A stretch of 7,444 nt of DNA from CAYONM01 sp964405325 (GTDB taxonomy: Bacteria; Planctomycetota; UBA11346): assembly GCA_964405325.1 (NCBI GenBank), contig CAYONM010000182.1, forward strand, positions 1 through 7,444, given 5' to 3'. A program made the position numbers and the translations under genes. This document shows positions 1 to 6,198 of this stretch, piece after piece; positions within the stretch are counted from its first letter, which is position 1, and every line of letters starts with the position of its first letter. Below the pieces are notes generated by a model. The model was given only the letters and a program-made list of their open reading frames with translations. It had not been told where the DNA came from and did not search any database.

Positions 1-1
1 C

Positions 2-601
2 CCGGCGCCGGGGGCCGAGCGCATCGCCGACCCGCAAGGCGGTCCCTGCGTCGACCCGCTCGAGGAGGCCGGCAAGCACGCCGTCCACCACGGGCTCAGT
101 GAGGAGCACTATCGCTTCATCCAGAAGTCCACGCGCTGGATGCGATCACAGACCAGGCCCCGCCAGCCACGGGTTCCGGTGGTGGCCGAACATCCCGACG
201 GGGCGGTCACCTACCGCGCCTCTGGAAGCAAGCCGGTGACCTATTTCAACGGCTTCCCCGATTTCTCGCCCTACGTCAAGAAGACCCGCGACGGCGAGCC
301 GATCGAAGCCTTCTTCGTTGCCACCCAGAATCGCGGGCGCGACCACACGGCCTGGAAAAATGCCCTGGCCGAGAAGGGCCTCGAGCCGCCGAAGAAATGC
401 GACTTCCACCACGGTCCCACCAGGATGGTGGATGGCGAGATCGTGGTGCTCGGTCAGGCGCTGCCGCACTATGTGCACAAGATCGCCCATAGCGGTGGCT
501 TCTCGGTCGCCAAGGCTGCGGCCGGCAGCGCCAGCAAGCGGCCGCGCAGCAAGCCCAGCACGCGCAAGGGGCGCGCGCGTCGCAGTTCGGCCGGTCGCTG
601 A
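2..601 (+). CDS. C-terminal part of a probable polymorphic-toxin HNH/ENDO VII nuclease (5' end outside window)
   Basis: The frame is open from the left edge (199 residues visible, no ATG, GTG or TTG before 140), so this is the C-terminal part of a longer protein. Visible residues 82-91 read FNGFPDFSPY and residues 134-137 read DFHH. Residues 150-166 (LGQALPHYVHKIAHSGG) follow. This order, a G-x-PDFSPY strand, then a HH pair, then an H...H-x-GG end, is the signature of the WHH/LHH nucleases of the HNH/ENDO VII superfamily, which form the toxic tip of many polymorphic toxins. Phe replaces the usual Trp or Leu before HH. By family knowledge it would cleave DNA in a metal-dependent way. About 30 residues after the domain are rich in Ser, Lys and Arg and look disordered and nucleic-acid binding. 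No same-strand immunity gene follows directly. The ATG at 140 lacks a ribosome binding site and is unlikely to be the start. Family assignment is from motif reading only. Confidence 0.72.
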   Translation, partial: PAPGAERIADPQGGPCVDPLEEAGKHAVHHGLSEEHYRFIQKSTRWMRSQTRPRQPRVPVVAEHPDGAVTYRASGSKPVTYFNGFPDFSPYVKKTRDGEPIEAFFVATQNRGRDHTAWKNALAEKGLEPPKKCDFHHGPTRMVDGEIVVLGQALPHYVHKIAHSGGFSVAKAAAGSASKRPRSKPSTRKGRARRSSAGR

Positions 602-1207
602 TCAGCCCGCGCAGACGAGCACGGCCAGGCCGTCGTCGTCGCACTGGTGTTCGCGCATCTCCGGGTGGTGTTCGACGGCTCGCTTGCAGGCCCGTAGCTC
701 GGCCACCAGGGCCAGCATCTCCAGCGGCACGCGACGCCACAGACCAGTTGCTTCGGCGGCGGCCAGCGGCTGTGCCTGGTCCGGCGCGAGGGTGCGCTCG
801 TAGTGGTAGTCGAAGACCGCGAAGCTGCTCAGCTCCGACCAGTGCGGATCGCCGCTGTCGTCGCGGTAGCTGCAGCTGGCGAAGGCGGTCTGGTGCTGTT
901 CGAGGCTCTCGAACCAGATCCGTCCCGGCCGATAGCAGCGGGTGCGCCGGGCCAGACGGCAGTAGGCGCGTGGAGAGCAGGTGATGCGCCAGTACTCCTG
1001 CCCGGCGTAACTGGTGACCATGGCCTCGGCGGCGCCTGGGCGCAGCACCAGATCGTGGCGCTGGCAGTAGTCGAAGAGCTGTACCGCCGCGGCCGGCGGC
1101 ACATCGGCCGGCAGCATGCCGCTGGCGTAGAGTTCGTCGGAGTCGGCGAAGGCCACCTGGTCACTCAGGTTGATGGTGGCGGTGCGGTCGTGGCCATGGT
1201 CGTGCAT
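602..1207 (-). CDS. Unknown 201-aa cysteine-containing protein, third gene of the zeta-like operon
   Basis: I do not recognise this family. The product is a 201-residue, apparently soluble protein without signal peptide or membrane segment. It starts with a His-rich stretch (MHDHGHD) and contains eight cysteines spread over its length. A mixed alpha/beta centre with aromatic strands (residues about 55-135) is followed by a long helix (about 160-180) and a tail ending DDDGLAVLVCAG. Its ATG overlaps the TGA of the upstream kinase gene by one base. A GAGG ribosome site lies 7 nt before it, inside the end of that gene, so translation is probably coupled. Position as the last gene of a three-gene operon with a zeta-like kinase makes an immunity or accessory role plausible, but this is inference. 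Its stop codon directly abuts the stop of the convergent nuclease-domain gene. Confidence 0.8.
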   Translation of the reverse strand: MHDHGHDRTATINLSDQVAFADSDELYASGMLPADVPPAAAVQLFDYCQRHDLVLRPGAAEAMVTSYAGQEYWRITCSPRAYCRLARRTRCYRPGRIWFESLEQHQTAFASCSYRDDSGDPHWSELSSFAVFDYHYERTLAPDQAQPLAAAEATGLWRRVPLEMLALVAELRACKRAVEHHPEMREHQCDDDGLAVLVCAG

Positions 1208-2382
1208 CAGTCGTCCTCGCTTGGCAGGCCGGCGTCGTCTCCGGCAAGATGATGGTCGTCGATGCCGCCCCAGATGCGGGCGCCGACCTCGTAGCCGGCA
1301 TGCACCACGCGCTTCTTGGTGTCGACGTTCAAGAGGTGTTCGGCGCAGTCGTGGAAGAGCTGCTCGTGATCCAGGCTGCTCGATTGCGGCGACATGCTCG
1401 CTTTCAGCTTGGGGATCTGGCTGTTGCCGTCGAGGTACATGATTTCGACCTGGGGATCATCGGCGTGGGCGGCAGCGAAGGCCTGCATGTTCTTGGCCCC
1501 CAGCGCGTAGCTCTCGGCGAAGAGGCGGGCGTCGACCATGCGGCCGTTCTGCTCGGCCCGGCTGATGACCCGATCCTGCCAGGCGTCCTCGGCGTCGCGG
1601 TCGACATAGAGCACGGCCAGCTTGCAGTTCTTCTGCTTGCAGGTCTCGGCCAGCCAGGGCAGCTCGGTGCCGTTCTGTTCGCCGGCACTGTCCCAGACCG
1701 CGACGGCCGCGTCGACCTTGTCCTGCACCTCCGGTACGCCCTTGATCGAGCGCCCCTTGCCGGCACCGCAGCCGCCCATGGTGCAGACCACCAGATGCTC
1801 GTTCTCCGGATCGGCGCCGATGGCCTCGTCGAGGTGCTGGGTGAAGGCCTTTTTGGTCAGGGCGTTGGCGGTCTGATGGACGGCGATGTTGAAGCGGCCG
1901 CGAGCATGTTTCAGGGCCTTCTTGTTCGCATCGGGCGGGTTGAAGTCCTCGCTCATGCGTTTGGCCTCGTCGGTCGCGAAGATATGGGGGCCGTCACTGA
2001 TTTCGCCATCGAGCATCCTGGCCCGCAGGCGCAGGGCCATGGCCGCCGGGTTCTTTTCGTAGGTCGTTGCGAAGCGCTCCTCGGCTTGGCGTTCCTTGGC
2101 GGTCAGGCCGGGCAGTCGGGGGATGGTGTCGGGCACCAGGTCACCGGGTACGCCGACCCGCGCGGCGTCGGTGATGCCGTCGCCGTCGTTGTCGGCGGTG
2201 ACCTCAACCCGGTAGTTCGACCAGTCAGCGAGCTGTTGCGGCGAGCTGCCGGGGAGCGAGACACGCTCGACGGCGACTTCGGCGGAGATGGTCGGGCTCA
2301 GGGTTTCGCCGTCGGGAAGCGCTGCGCCATCGACACCATCGACCTCACAGCCGGGGCTCCGCAGCTCGGGACCGGGAGCCAC
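1207..2382 (-). CDS. Zeta-toxin-like P-loop kinase with a Ca-loop-like N-terminal segment
   Basis: A 391-residue protein. Residues 203-210 (GGCGAGKG) form a Walker A loop after a hydrophobic strand (HLVVCTM). A second strand (VAVWDSAGEQ, 227-236) and a helical segment with RAEQNGRMVDARLF (275-288) follow, then a strand and YLDGN (316-320). This order matches zeta toxin/PezT-type P-loop kinases, which phosphorylate UDP-N-acetylglucosamine or related sugars. The stretch at about 131-187 (HIFATDEAKR ... HQTANALTKKAF) fits the substrate-side helices of zeta-like proteins. The N-terminus is Pro/Gly-rich, and residues 64-73 (DNDGDGITDA) resemble a thrombospondin type-3 or EF-hand-like calcium loop, odd for a cytosolic kinase. 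The Walker A ends KG rather than KS or KT. The GTG start is supported by GGGAG 7 nt upstream and by a 1-nt overlap with the preceding stop (TAGTG). Substrate and toxicity are not shown by sequence. Confidence 0.8.
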   Translation of the reverse strand: MAPGPELRSPGCEVDGVDGAALPDGETLSPTISAEVAVERVSLPGSSPQQLADWSNYRVEVTADNDGDGITDAARVGVPGDLVPDTIPRLPGLTAKERQAEERFATTYEKNPAAMALRLRARMLDGEISDGPHIFATDEAKRMSEDFNPPDANKKALKHARGRFNIAVHQTANALTKKAFTQHLDEAIGADPENEHLVVCTMGGCGAGKGRSIKGVPEVQDKVDAAVAVWDSAGEQNGTELPWLAETCKQKNCKLAVLYVDRDAEDAWQDRVISRAEQNGRMVDARLFAESYALGAKNMQAFAAAHADDPQVEIMYLDGNSQIPKLKASMSPQSSSLDHEQLFHDCAEHLLNVDTKKRVVHAGYEVGARIWGGIDDHHLAGDDAGLPSEDD

Positions 2383-3176
2383 TACGAGGCTCCCGCGGTG
2401 ACCGTCGAAGGTTCGACCTGCAGCTGGTACATATCCTGGTGCTTGATGATGCGCAGGCCGCGCGATTTCCCGGTGGCGTCTGGCCGTATGCGCTCGATGA
2501 GCTCGCGCAGTAGTTCAGGACGCTCGCTGCTCAGCACCCGACGTAGCGGGAAGACGCGCAGGCCGAGATCGGCGGGCAAGGGCAGGCACAGCTCGATGGC
2601 GCTGCAGTGGCCGTTGTCGAAGCAGGCGCTGAGACCGAAGCGGGGATAGACCACGCGATCGCCCTCGATGCGCTGCTTGCGATCGCCATAATCGCGGGCC
2701 GCCAGTTCACTGAAAGCTGTGCCCAGGCGGAGGGCCCCGATGCGGCGGCCGCCGATTACCTCGAGCACTGGCGCCGTGGGTTCGCTGACCACCCACTCGT
2801 AGACCTCGTCGCCGTTTTCGTAGCCGTGGGCGGCCAGACCCAGTGACGGCCAGCGATGGCCGTCGAAGTCGATGGCCAGATTGCGCAGATCCCGGCGGCC
2901 CTCGCGTTCCTCATGGTCGTTGAGCGGGATCCCCTCGCAGACCAGATCGACATGCGGCCCGTGGTCGGGCCAGCCGCTACGGGCGATGATGCGGATGCAA
3001 CGACTGTCGTGGTCGAAAAGCAGGCCGATGCCCCAAGGCACGATCCACAAACCGTTTTCATCCTCGTCGATCTGTGCCCCTTCGGGCAGCAAGCGGTAGG
3101 CCTGCGGACGTGTGATGCCCAGATCGAAGGGCCCGATGCGCGCGCCTGGCTGCACCATGAAGATCGGTCTCGACAC
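2382..3176 (-). CDS. Unknown 264-aa protein with internal duplication, first gene of the zeta-like operon
   Basis: GTG at 3176 is chosen as start because AGGAGG lies 8 nt upstream; the open frame extends further but without a ribosome site. The 264-residue product has no signal peptide or membrane segment. It contains two copies of a roughly 54-residue unit, residues 12-65 and 144-197. Each begins RIG followed by LG (RIGPFDLG; RIGALRLG) and ends with a Gly-rich strand, FD, a Cys and a final strand (GIGLLFDHDSRCIRII; FGLSACFDNGHCSAIEL). The units look like beta-rich domains of the 'iGplrLGms' type often found as small uncharacterised proteins. A third, helical section (about 215-235) follows. 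It leads a three-gene operon, and its TAG overlaps the GTG of the kinase gene by one base. A role as immunity or antitoxin partner of the kinase is inferred from this coupling only. Confidence 0.82.
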   Translation of the reverse strand: MSRPIFMVQPGARIGPFDLGITRPQAYRLLPEGAQIDEDENGLWIVPWGIGLLFDHDSRCIRIIARSGWPDHGPHVDLVCEGIPLNDHEEREGRRDLRNLAIDFDGHRWPSLGLAAHGYENGDEVYEWVVSEPTAPVLEVIGGRRIGALRLGTAFSELAARDYGDRKQRIEGDRVVYPRFGLSACFDNGHCSAIELCLPLPADLGLRVFPLRRVLSSERPELLRELIERIRPDATGKSRGLRIIKHQDMYQLQVEPSTVTAGAS

Positions 3177-3184
3177 GGCCCGTG

Positions 3185-3190
3185 CCTCCT
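3185..3190 (-). promoter_or_regulatory. Ribosome binding site fixing the GTG start at 3176
   Basis: On the minus strand AGGAGG stands 8 nt before GTG. It is the only strong Shine-Dalgarno sequence in the upstream part of this frame, so the start is placed here and not at the far end of the open frame. Confidence 0.8.
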
Positions 3191-3211
3191 CTGGAGCTGG
3201 TGTGCCTGCGT

Positions 3212-3239
3212 ATCCTAGACCGGCATGCACCGGGGTCAG
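3212..3239 (-). promoter_or_regulatory. Candidate sigma70-type promoter of the three-gene operon
   Basis: On the minus strand CTGACC (3239-3234) is followed after 16 nt by TAGGAT (3217-3212), each matching four of six consensus bases. Transcription would start near 3205, just ahead of the ribosome binding site at 3185-3190. The spacer holds the near-palindrome CCGGTGCATGCCGG, a possible regulator site. The call rests on spacing and partial consensus only. Confidence 0.35.
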
Positions 3240-3373
3240 GAACGCAATCCGCAGACGACAGGCGAATGGCGTGCGGCATGTCGTTCCCCTTCGTCGCTTG
3301 CCGGCTGATGGATCGTCCTCTTGTGCTTCAATGCGGGTTTGCGACGAGCTGAACAATTGTGGAGGGGAAGACC

Positions 3374-3655
3374 ATGCACGAGATCCTGGTGAGCACCTTG
3401 CGATTCGTCGAACGGCGACCGGCGGCCTTTGATCGTCTGCACGCCGATCTCGCGGATCGCCTGCCAGAGGGGCCGATCGAAGCGTCGCCCCGTTATCCCA
3501 GCCGTGATCCGCGCGAAGTCGTGCTGCGCGTCGACCGGCGCTCCGCCGAGCGCCTGGAGCGCTTCATTGCCGAGCTCTGTGCCCGACACGACATCGAACT
3601 GCGCGGCCGCGACGACCTCGTCTTCCAGTGGCGGCCCGACGATGCCGACCGTTGA
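3374..3655 (+). CDS. Unknown 93-aa small protein
   Basis: ATG at 3374 is chosen because GGAGGGGA lies at 3361-3368, an ideal distance. An in-frame GTG at 3359 would place that site inside the coding region. The 93-residue product is charged, with many Arg, Asp and Glu, and soluble. Its second half (EVVLRVDRRSAERLERFIAE, then a strand around LRGRDDLVFQW) reads as a strand-helix-strand unit. I do not recognise a family. It is transcribed divergently from the toxin-like operon, with a 197-nt intergenic region between the two starts, so it could be co-regulated with that operon, but nothing in the protein shows a DNA-binding motif. About 144 nt separate it from the next small gene on the same strand. 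Confidence 0.72.
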   Translation: MHEILVSTLRFVERRPAAFDRLHADLADRLPEGPIEASPRYPSRDPREVVLRVDRRSAERLERFIAELCARHDIELRGRDDLVFQWRPDDADR

Positions 3656-3799
3656 GCCGGCGATGGCGCTCCGGCCAGGTTGTCGTGCGGCAAGCGTTTT
3701 ATCGGTACGAGCCGTGTCTTTACCGTGCCGCTCCTGCCGGCATGACATGGGCATCGTCCTCGCGACATCACCGTCAACCACGACCACAAGGAGAACATC

Positions 3800-3979
3800 A
3801 TGAGCAGCCCCGACATGGACCCGGAGATCGACATCGATACCGGTGCCGATGCCGACGCCCTGGCCGACGCGCCAATCGACAACACCCCGACCACGGAACC
3901 CAACGTGACCGAGGATCCCATCGGTATCATGCCGAATGCGGTGGTTATGCCGATGGCCGAGCGTATCGCCGAGCCCTGA
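3800..3979 (+). CDS. Small, strongly acidic 59-aa protein
   Basis: ATG at 3800 is preceded by AAGGAGA at 3788-3794, a good Shine-Dalgarno site. The frame runs 59 codons to TGA, 21 nt before a strong hairpin. The product holds 14 Asp/Glu and a single Arg, so its net charge is about -13. The first two thirds are Asp/Ala/Pro/Thr-rich with no clear fold. The last third (IGIMPNAVVMPMAERI) is hydrophobic with four Met residues in the full C-terminal half and could form one helix. No signal peptide is present. The family is unknown. Options include a small binding partner of a basic protein, a nucleic-acid mimic or a peptide precursor; none can be chosen from sequence. The good ribosome site and the downstream terminator support a real gene. 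Confidence 0.6.
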   Translation: MSSPDMDPEIDIDTGADADALADAPIDNTPTTEPNVTEDPIGIMPNAVVMPMAERIAEP

Positions 3980-4000
3980 CCCGGCACCGCTAGCCTGAGG

Positions 4001-4030
4001 CGACGGCCGCGGTCACCACCGCGGCCGTCG
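4001..4030. terminator. Strong inverted repeat between convergent genes, probable bidirectional terminator
   Basis: Thirteen perfectly paired bases (4001-4013 with 4018-4030) enclose a CACC loop. The hairpin lies 21 nt after the stop of the acidic small gene and directly after the stop of the convergent gene that ends at 4031. No clean T-run follows on either strand, so the hairpin may act with Rho or mainly protect 3' ends. Confidence 0.6.
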
Positions 4031-4855
4031 TCATTCCGTATCCTGCTCGCCGGTCGTGGGGGGATGGTATTCACTGACCATCCAGCCGGCCGGCGAGGCG
4101 CTGGCCTGCAGGTGCCAGCGCCAGGGCTGACCGAGCAGGTCCCAGGTGAGGTCGAAACGGATGAGCCGTTCATCGCGTTCGATCACCGTCATGTCGATAT
4201 CGCTCAGAAAGTCGTTGCAGGCGACGCCGAACACGGCCAGCATCGACTTGCCGGTGGTCACCGCATCGCTGCAGAGTGATAGGAACTGCTCAAGTGTGAG
4301 GCGGCGGAAGGAGCCGCTGTTACGCAGATCATGACGACGGACGAAGCGCACCAGGAGGCTGGCCACCTCGCAATGGCGTGCCGAGTCGAGTGGCGGATGG
4401 TCCATCAGCCATGTCGCCCAGCGCGGTATCTGCGCCTCCACATAGTCGGCCAGTTGCGAAGCTGGTGGGAGTCTGGTTCGCCACAGGGCGAGGGCCTGGT
4501 TGGCCGAGCCTTCGAAGGCCGTGGCCAGGACCACCGGGTCCTTGCCGCAGATTCGGGTGATATGGCCAGCGATGCGCTCGACCGCGGCCTCCTCGTGGAG
4601 TGGTGCGAGCAGGCTGATGAGCATCCGCTCCTGGTCGGCGGCGATCGAGGCCTCGCTGTTGCGGGCCCAGTCAGCGCGCAGGCTGTCCCAGTGGACACCG
4701 ACCGTGTCGCGGACCAATTCGCCAATGCGATTGTCGACCAGCTGTTCGCGGATGACGAGCCAGCGTTCTTCAAGTGGGTCGACCTCCTGGCCGATGACGG
4801 TGGTGGTCAACAGGAGCAGGCAGCACACGAGACGCATGCCTCGCATGGTCGCCAT
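4031..4855 (-). CDS. Exported protein of unknown function
   Basis: The product is up to 274 residues. Residues 7-22 (MRLVCCLLLLTTTVIG) form a signal peptide core with likely cleavage near G22/Q23, so the mature protein should be periplasmic or secreted. A lipobox is not convincing despite the two cysteines. The mature part is mostly helical and Trp/Arg-rich up to about residue 215. The end (FDLTWDLLGQPWRWHLQASA, then GWMVSEYHPP) is beta-strand-like and resembles the last strands of NTF2-like or secreted ligand-binding domains, but I do not recognise the family. ATG codons at 4855, 4846 and 4837 all leave the signal peptide intact. None has a convincing ribosome site, so the exact start is open. 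It is divergent from the membrane-anchored gene at 4936 and convergent with the acidic small gene. Confidence 0.75.
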   Translation of the reverse strand: MATMRGMRLVCCLLLLTTTVIGQEVDPLEERWLVIREQLVDNRIGELVRDTVGVHWDSLRADWARNSEASIAADQERMLISLLAPLHEEAAVERIAGHITRICGKDPVVLATAFEGSANQALALWRTRLPPASQLADYVEAQIPRWATWLMDHPPLDSARHCEVASLLVRFVRRHDLRNSGSFRRLTLEQFLSLCSDAVTTGKSMLAVFGVACNDFLSDIDMTVIERDERLIRFDLTWDLLGQPWRWHLQASASPAGWMVSEYHPPTTGEQDTE

Positions 4856-4899
4856 GCGGCGCGACTGTAAAGATGTCTGCCAGCCCTCGCGTGGCCGCG

Positions 4900-4928
4900 T
4901 TGACGTTTCCGGCCCCGCTGCCGATACT
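4900..4928 (+). promoter_or_regulatory. Candidate sigma70 promoter, possibly giving a leaderless transcript
   Basis: TTGACG (4900-4905, five of six consensus bases) and GATACT (4923-4928, four of six) are separated by the optimal 17 nt. Transcription would start around 4935, at the ATG at 4936. That ATG has no Shine-Dalgarno sequence, which agrees with leaderless translation. Confidence 0.5.
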
Positions 4929-4935
4929 GCCGGCC

Positions 4936-5499
4936 ATGGCCGTCGCCACCCCTACCATAACCGATAGCATCCCACGCTGGGCACTCGCCTGGTTCGCGGT
5001 GCTGCTGCTCACCTGCGTGATCGGTTGGCTGTGGTGGGGCTTTGACGGTGACCGCGAGCGGCCGTTGCGGTCATCCTCGCGCACGATCGTCAACCGGATC
5101 CAGGATGCGGTGGCCGTGTTGCGGTACAATGATCTCGGGGCCGGCGAACCCCGTGACTGGTGGAACCTGATTCCGGTCGACCGCCGGGTACATATCGTCT
5201 TCGACCGCTACACGGTGCTCGATGAGATGGTCGGCTACGGCGGCCGCATCGTGGTCGAGGGTGGCGACGCTGAGGAAAGCGAGGTCGAGGTCGATCTGGA
5301 GCGCGCCCTGGGCGACCGCCCGATCGTCGGGCATTGGAGTAGCGATCATGAACAAGGACCCGACGCGATCCGCCTGCGTCTGAGTATCGGCTCGCATCCC
5401 TTGGTGGTCCTGGTCGAGGCGCGTTACAATTGGCATGGCGCCGACCTCAACCCTTTCAAGCTGCCGGCGACCTTCGCTGAGCACCGGCTCGGATTCTGA
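4936..5499 (+). CDS. Single-pass membrane-anchored protein of unknown function
   Basis: The product is 187 residues from ATG 4936. The frame also has an ATG at 4873, but that would start only 17 nt from the divergent gene and upstream of the candidate promoter, so 4936 is preferred. Residues about 13-36 (IPRWALAWFAVLLLTCVIGW and following) form one transmembrane segment ending in a Trp-rich edge. The rest, about 150 residues, is probably periplasmic and beta-rich, with strands such as RRVHIVFDRY, GGRIVVEGG, ESEVEVDLE, AIRLRLSI and LVVLVEARY. I do not recognise the family. It ends 12 nt before the stop of the convergent thioredoxin-like gene. Its neighbours on both sides also encode exported proteins, which suggests a shared envelope location but no defined pathway. 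Confidence 0.76.
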   Translation: MAVATPTITDSIPRWALAWFAVLLLTCVIGWLWWGFDGDRERPLRSSSRTIVNRIQDAVAVLRYNDLGAGEPRDWWNLIPVDRRVHIVFDRYTVLDEMVGYGGRIVVEGGDAEESEVEVDLERALGDRPIVGHWSSDHEQGPDAIRLRLSIGSHPLVVLVEARYNWHGADLNPFKLPATFAEHRLGF

Positions 5500-5511
5500 G
5501 CCGCTCGCCGT

Positions 5512-6162
5512 TCAGGGATAGAGATCCGGTCGTTTGCGGCGCGCGATGCGCATCCGCTCGAGCAGCTCGCGCATGAAGGCATGGCCGGGATCGAGTCCGA
5601 GGATGTCCTCGGCCCGGGCCATGGCCGCATCCCAGGCGCGTCGCTTGAGCAGCGCGAAGACCTGTTGTTCGAGACCGTGGATGGTGATGAGGGTCCGCTT
5701 GTGGAGTCCGCGCTCGAGCAGACCGGCCACCGGATGTGCGGCCAGCAGGGGGTGGCCGTACCACAGCACGGTGCCATCGCTAGCTACCAGCACGGCGTGC
5801 GGAATCTCGCCGTCGGTACCGACCACCGTCCGTAGTCGTTCGTCGGCTATGGTGCCGACTGGGTAGCCGATGACCGCCCCGCCGGCGGCGAGGAAGGCGG
5901 CCAGTTCCTCGTTTGATTCCGGGCTCAGGGCATGGATCTCGAGGCGCTCGCCGAAACGGTTTTGGAGGTCGTTGAGGGCCGGTATGGCCTGCAAGCAAGT
6001 GGGCGATCTGCTCGACCAGAACTGGATCAGACGGCAGGCCTCGGGGAGGTTCGATGGTTCGCGTAACCAGGTGATCGGTCCAATGTCTGGCAGGTCCTCG
6101 CCAGGTTCCGCCGCAAACAGGCGGGCCAGGAGCAACAAGCAGATGGCGTATCGCATGCGCAT
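5512..6162 (-). CDS. Exported TlpA-like thioredoxin-fold protein with SxxC active site and TPR-like C-terminus
   Basis: ATG 6162 is chosen because GGAGGG stands 6 nt upstream; the frame stays open upstream without such a site. The 216-residue product starts with a signal peptide (MRMRYAICLLLLARLFA). Residues 43-75 carry the thioredoxin opening strand and helix, with FWSSRSPTC at 48-56 where TlpA/ResA-type proteins have WxxWCxxC. The first active-site Cys is replaced by Ser53 and only Cys56 remains, so it cannot form the usual CxxC disulfide by itself. Residues 120-126 (IPHAVLV) place Pro121 in the cis-Pro position, followed by a DGTVLWYG hairpin, both typical of the fold. Residues about 165-208 form two helices resembling a TPR unit (AWDAAMARAEDILGLDP). 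It may act as a monothiol, chaperone-like or non-redox protein. A MITE-like element lies 36 nt upstream of its start. Confidence 0.82.
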   Translation of the reverse strand: MRMRYAICLLLLARLFAAEPGEDLPDIGPITWLREPSNLPEACRLIQFWSSRSPTCLQAIPALNDLQNRFGERLEIHALSPESNEELAAFLAAGGAVIGYPVGTIADERLRTVVGTDGEIPHAVLVASDGTVLWYGHPLLAAHPVAGLLERGLHKRTLITIHGLEQQVFALLKRRAWDAAMARAEDILGLDPGHAFMRELLERMRIARRKRPDLYP

Positions 6163-6168
6163 GGGGGA

Positions 6169-6174
6169 CCCTCC
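6169..6174 (-). promoter_or_regulatory. Ribosome binding site fixing the start at 6162
   Basis: GGAGGG on the minus strand lies 6 nt before ATG 6162, whose product starts directly with the signal peptide. It rules out the longer reading that would add 20 residues encoded partly by the upstream repeat element. Confidence 0.8.
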
Positions 6175-6198
6175 GAAGGAAAGCGGCCGGGTGCATAA

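Noticed and set aside
276..740. Minus-strand open frame opposite the nuclease-domain gene
   Set aside because: Arg/Pro/Ala-rich shadow translation without motifs; the + strand frame has the HNH signature.
1249..2649. Long + strand open frame (466 codons) opposite the kinase gene
   Set aside because: It is longer than the real gene but is Gly/Val/Asp-biased as expected for the antisense of GC-rich coding DNA, has no recognisable domain, and the minus strand carries clear zeta-like motifs, ribosome sites and overlapping starts.
3236..3787. Minus-strand open frame of 183 codons
   Set aside because: It covers the ribosome site and coding region of the 93-aa + strand gene and the intergenic control region, and shows no domain or start signal.
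3493..4173. Minus-strand open frame of 226 codons across 3493-4173
   Set aside because: It runs through the 93-aa gene, the acidic gene and the hairpin, is Ser/Arg-rich low complexity, and has no ribosome site.
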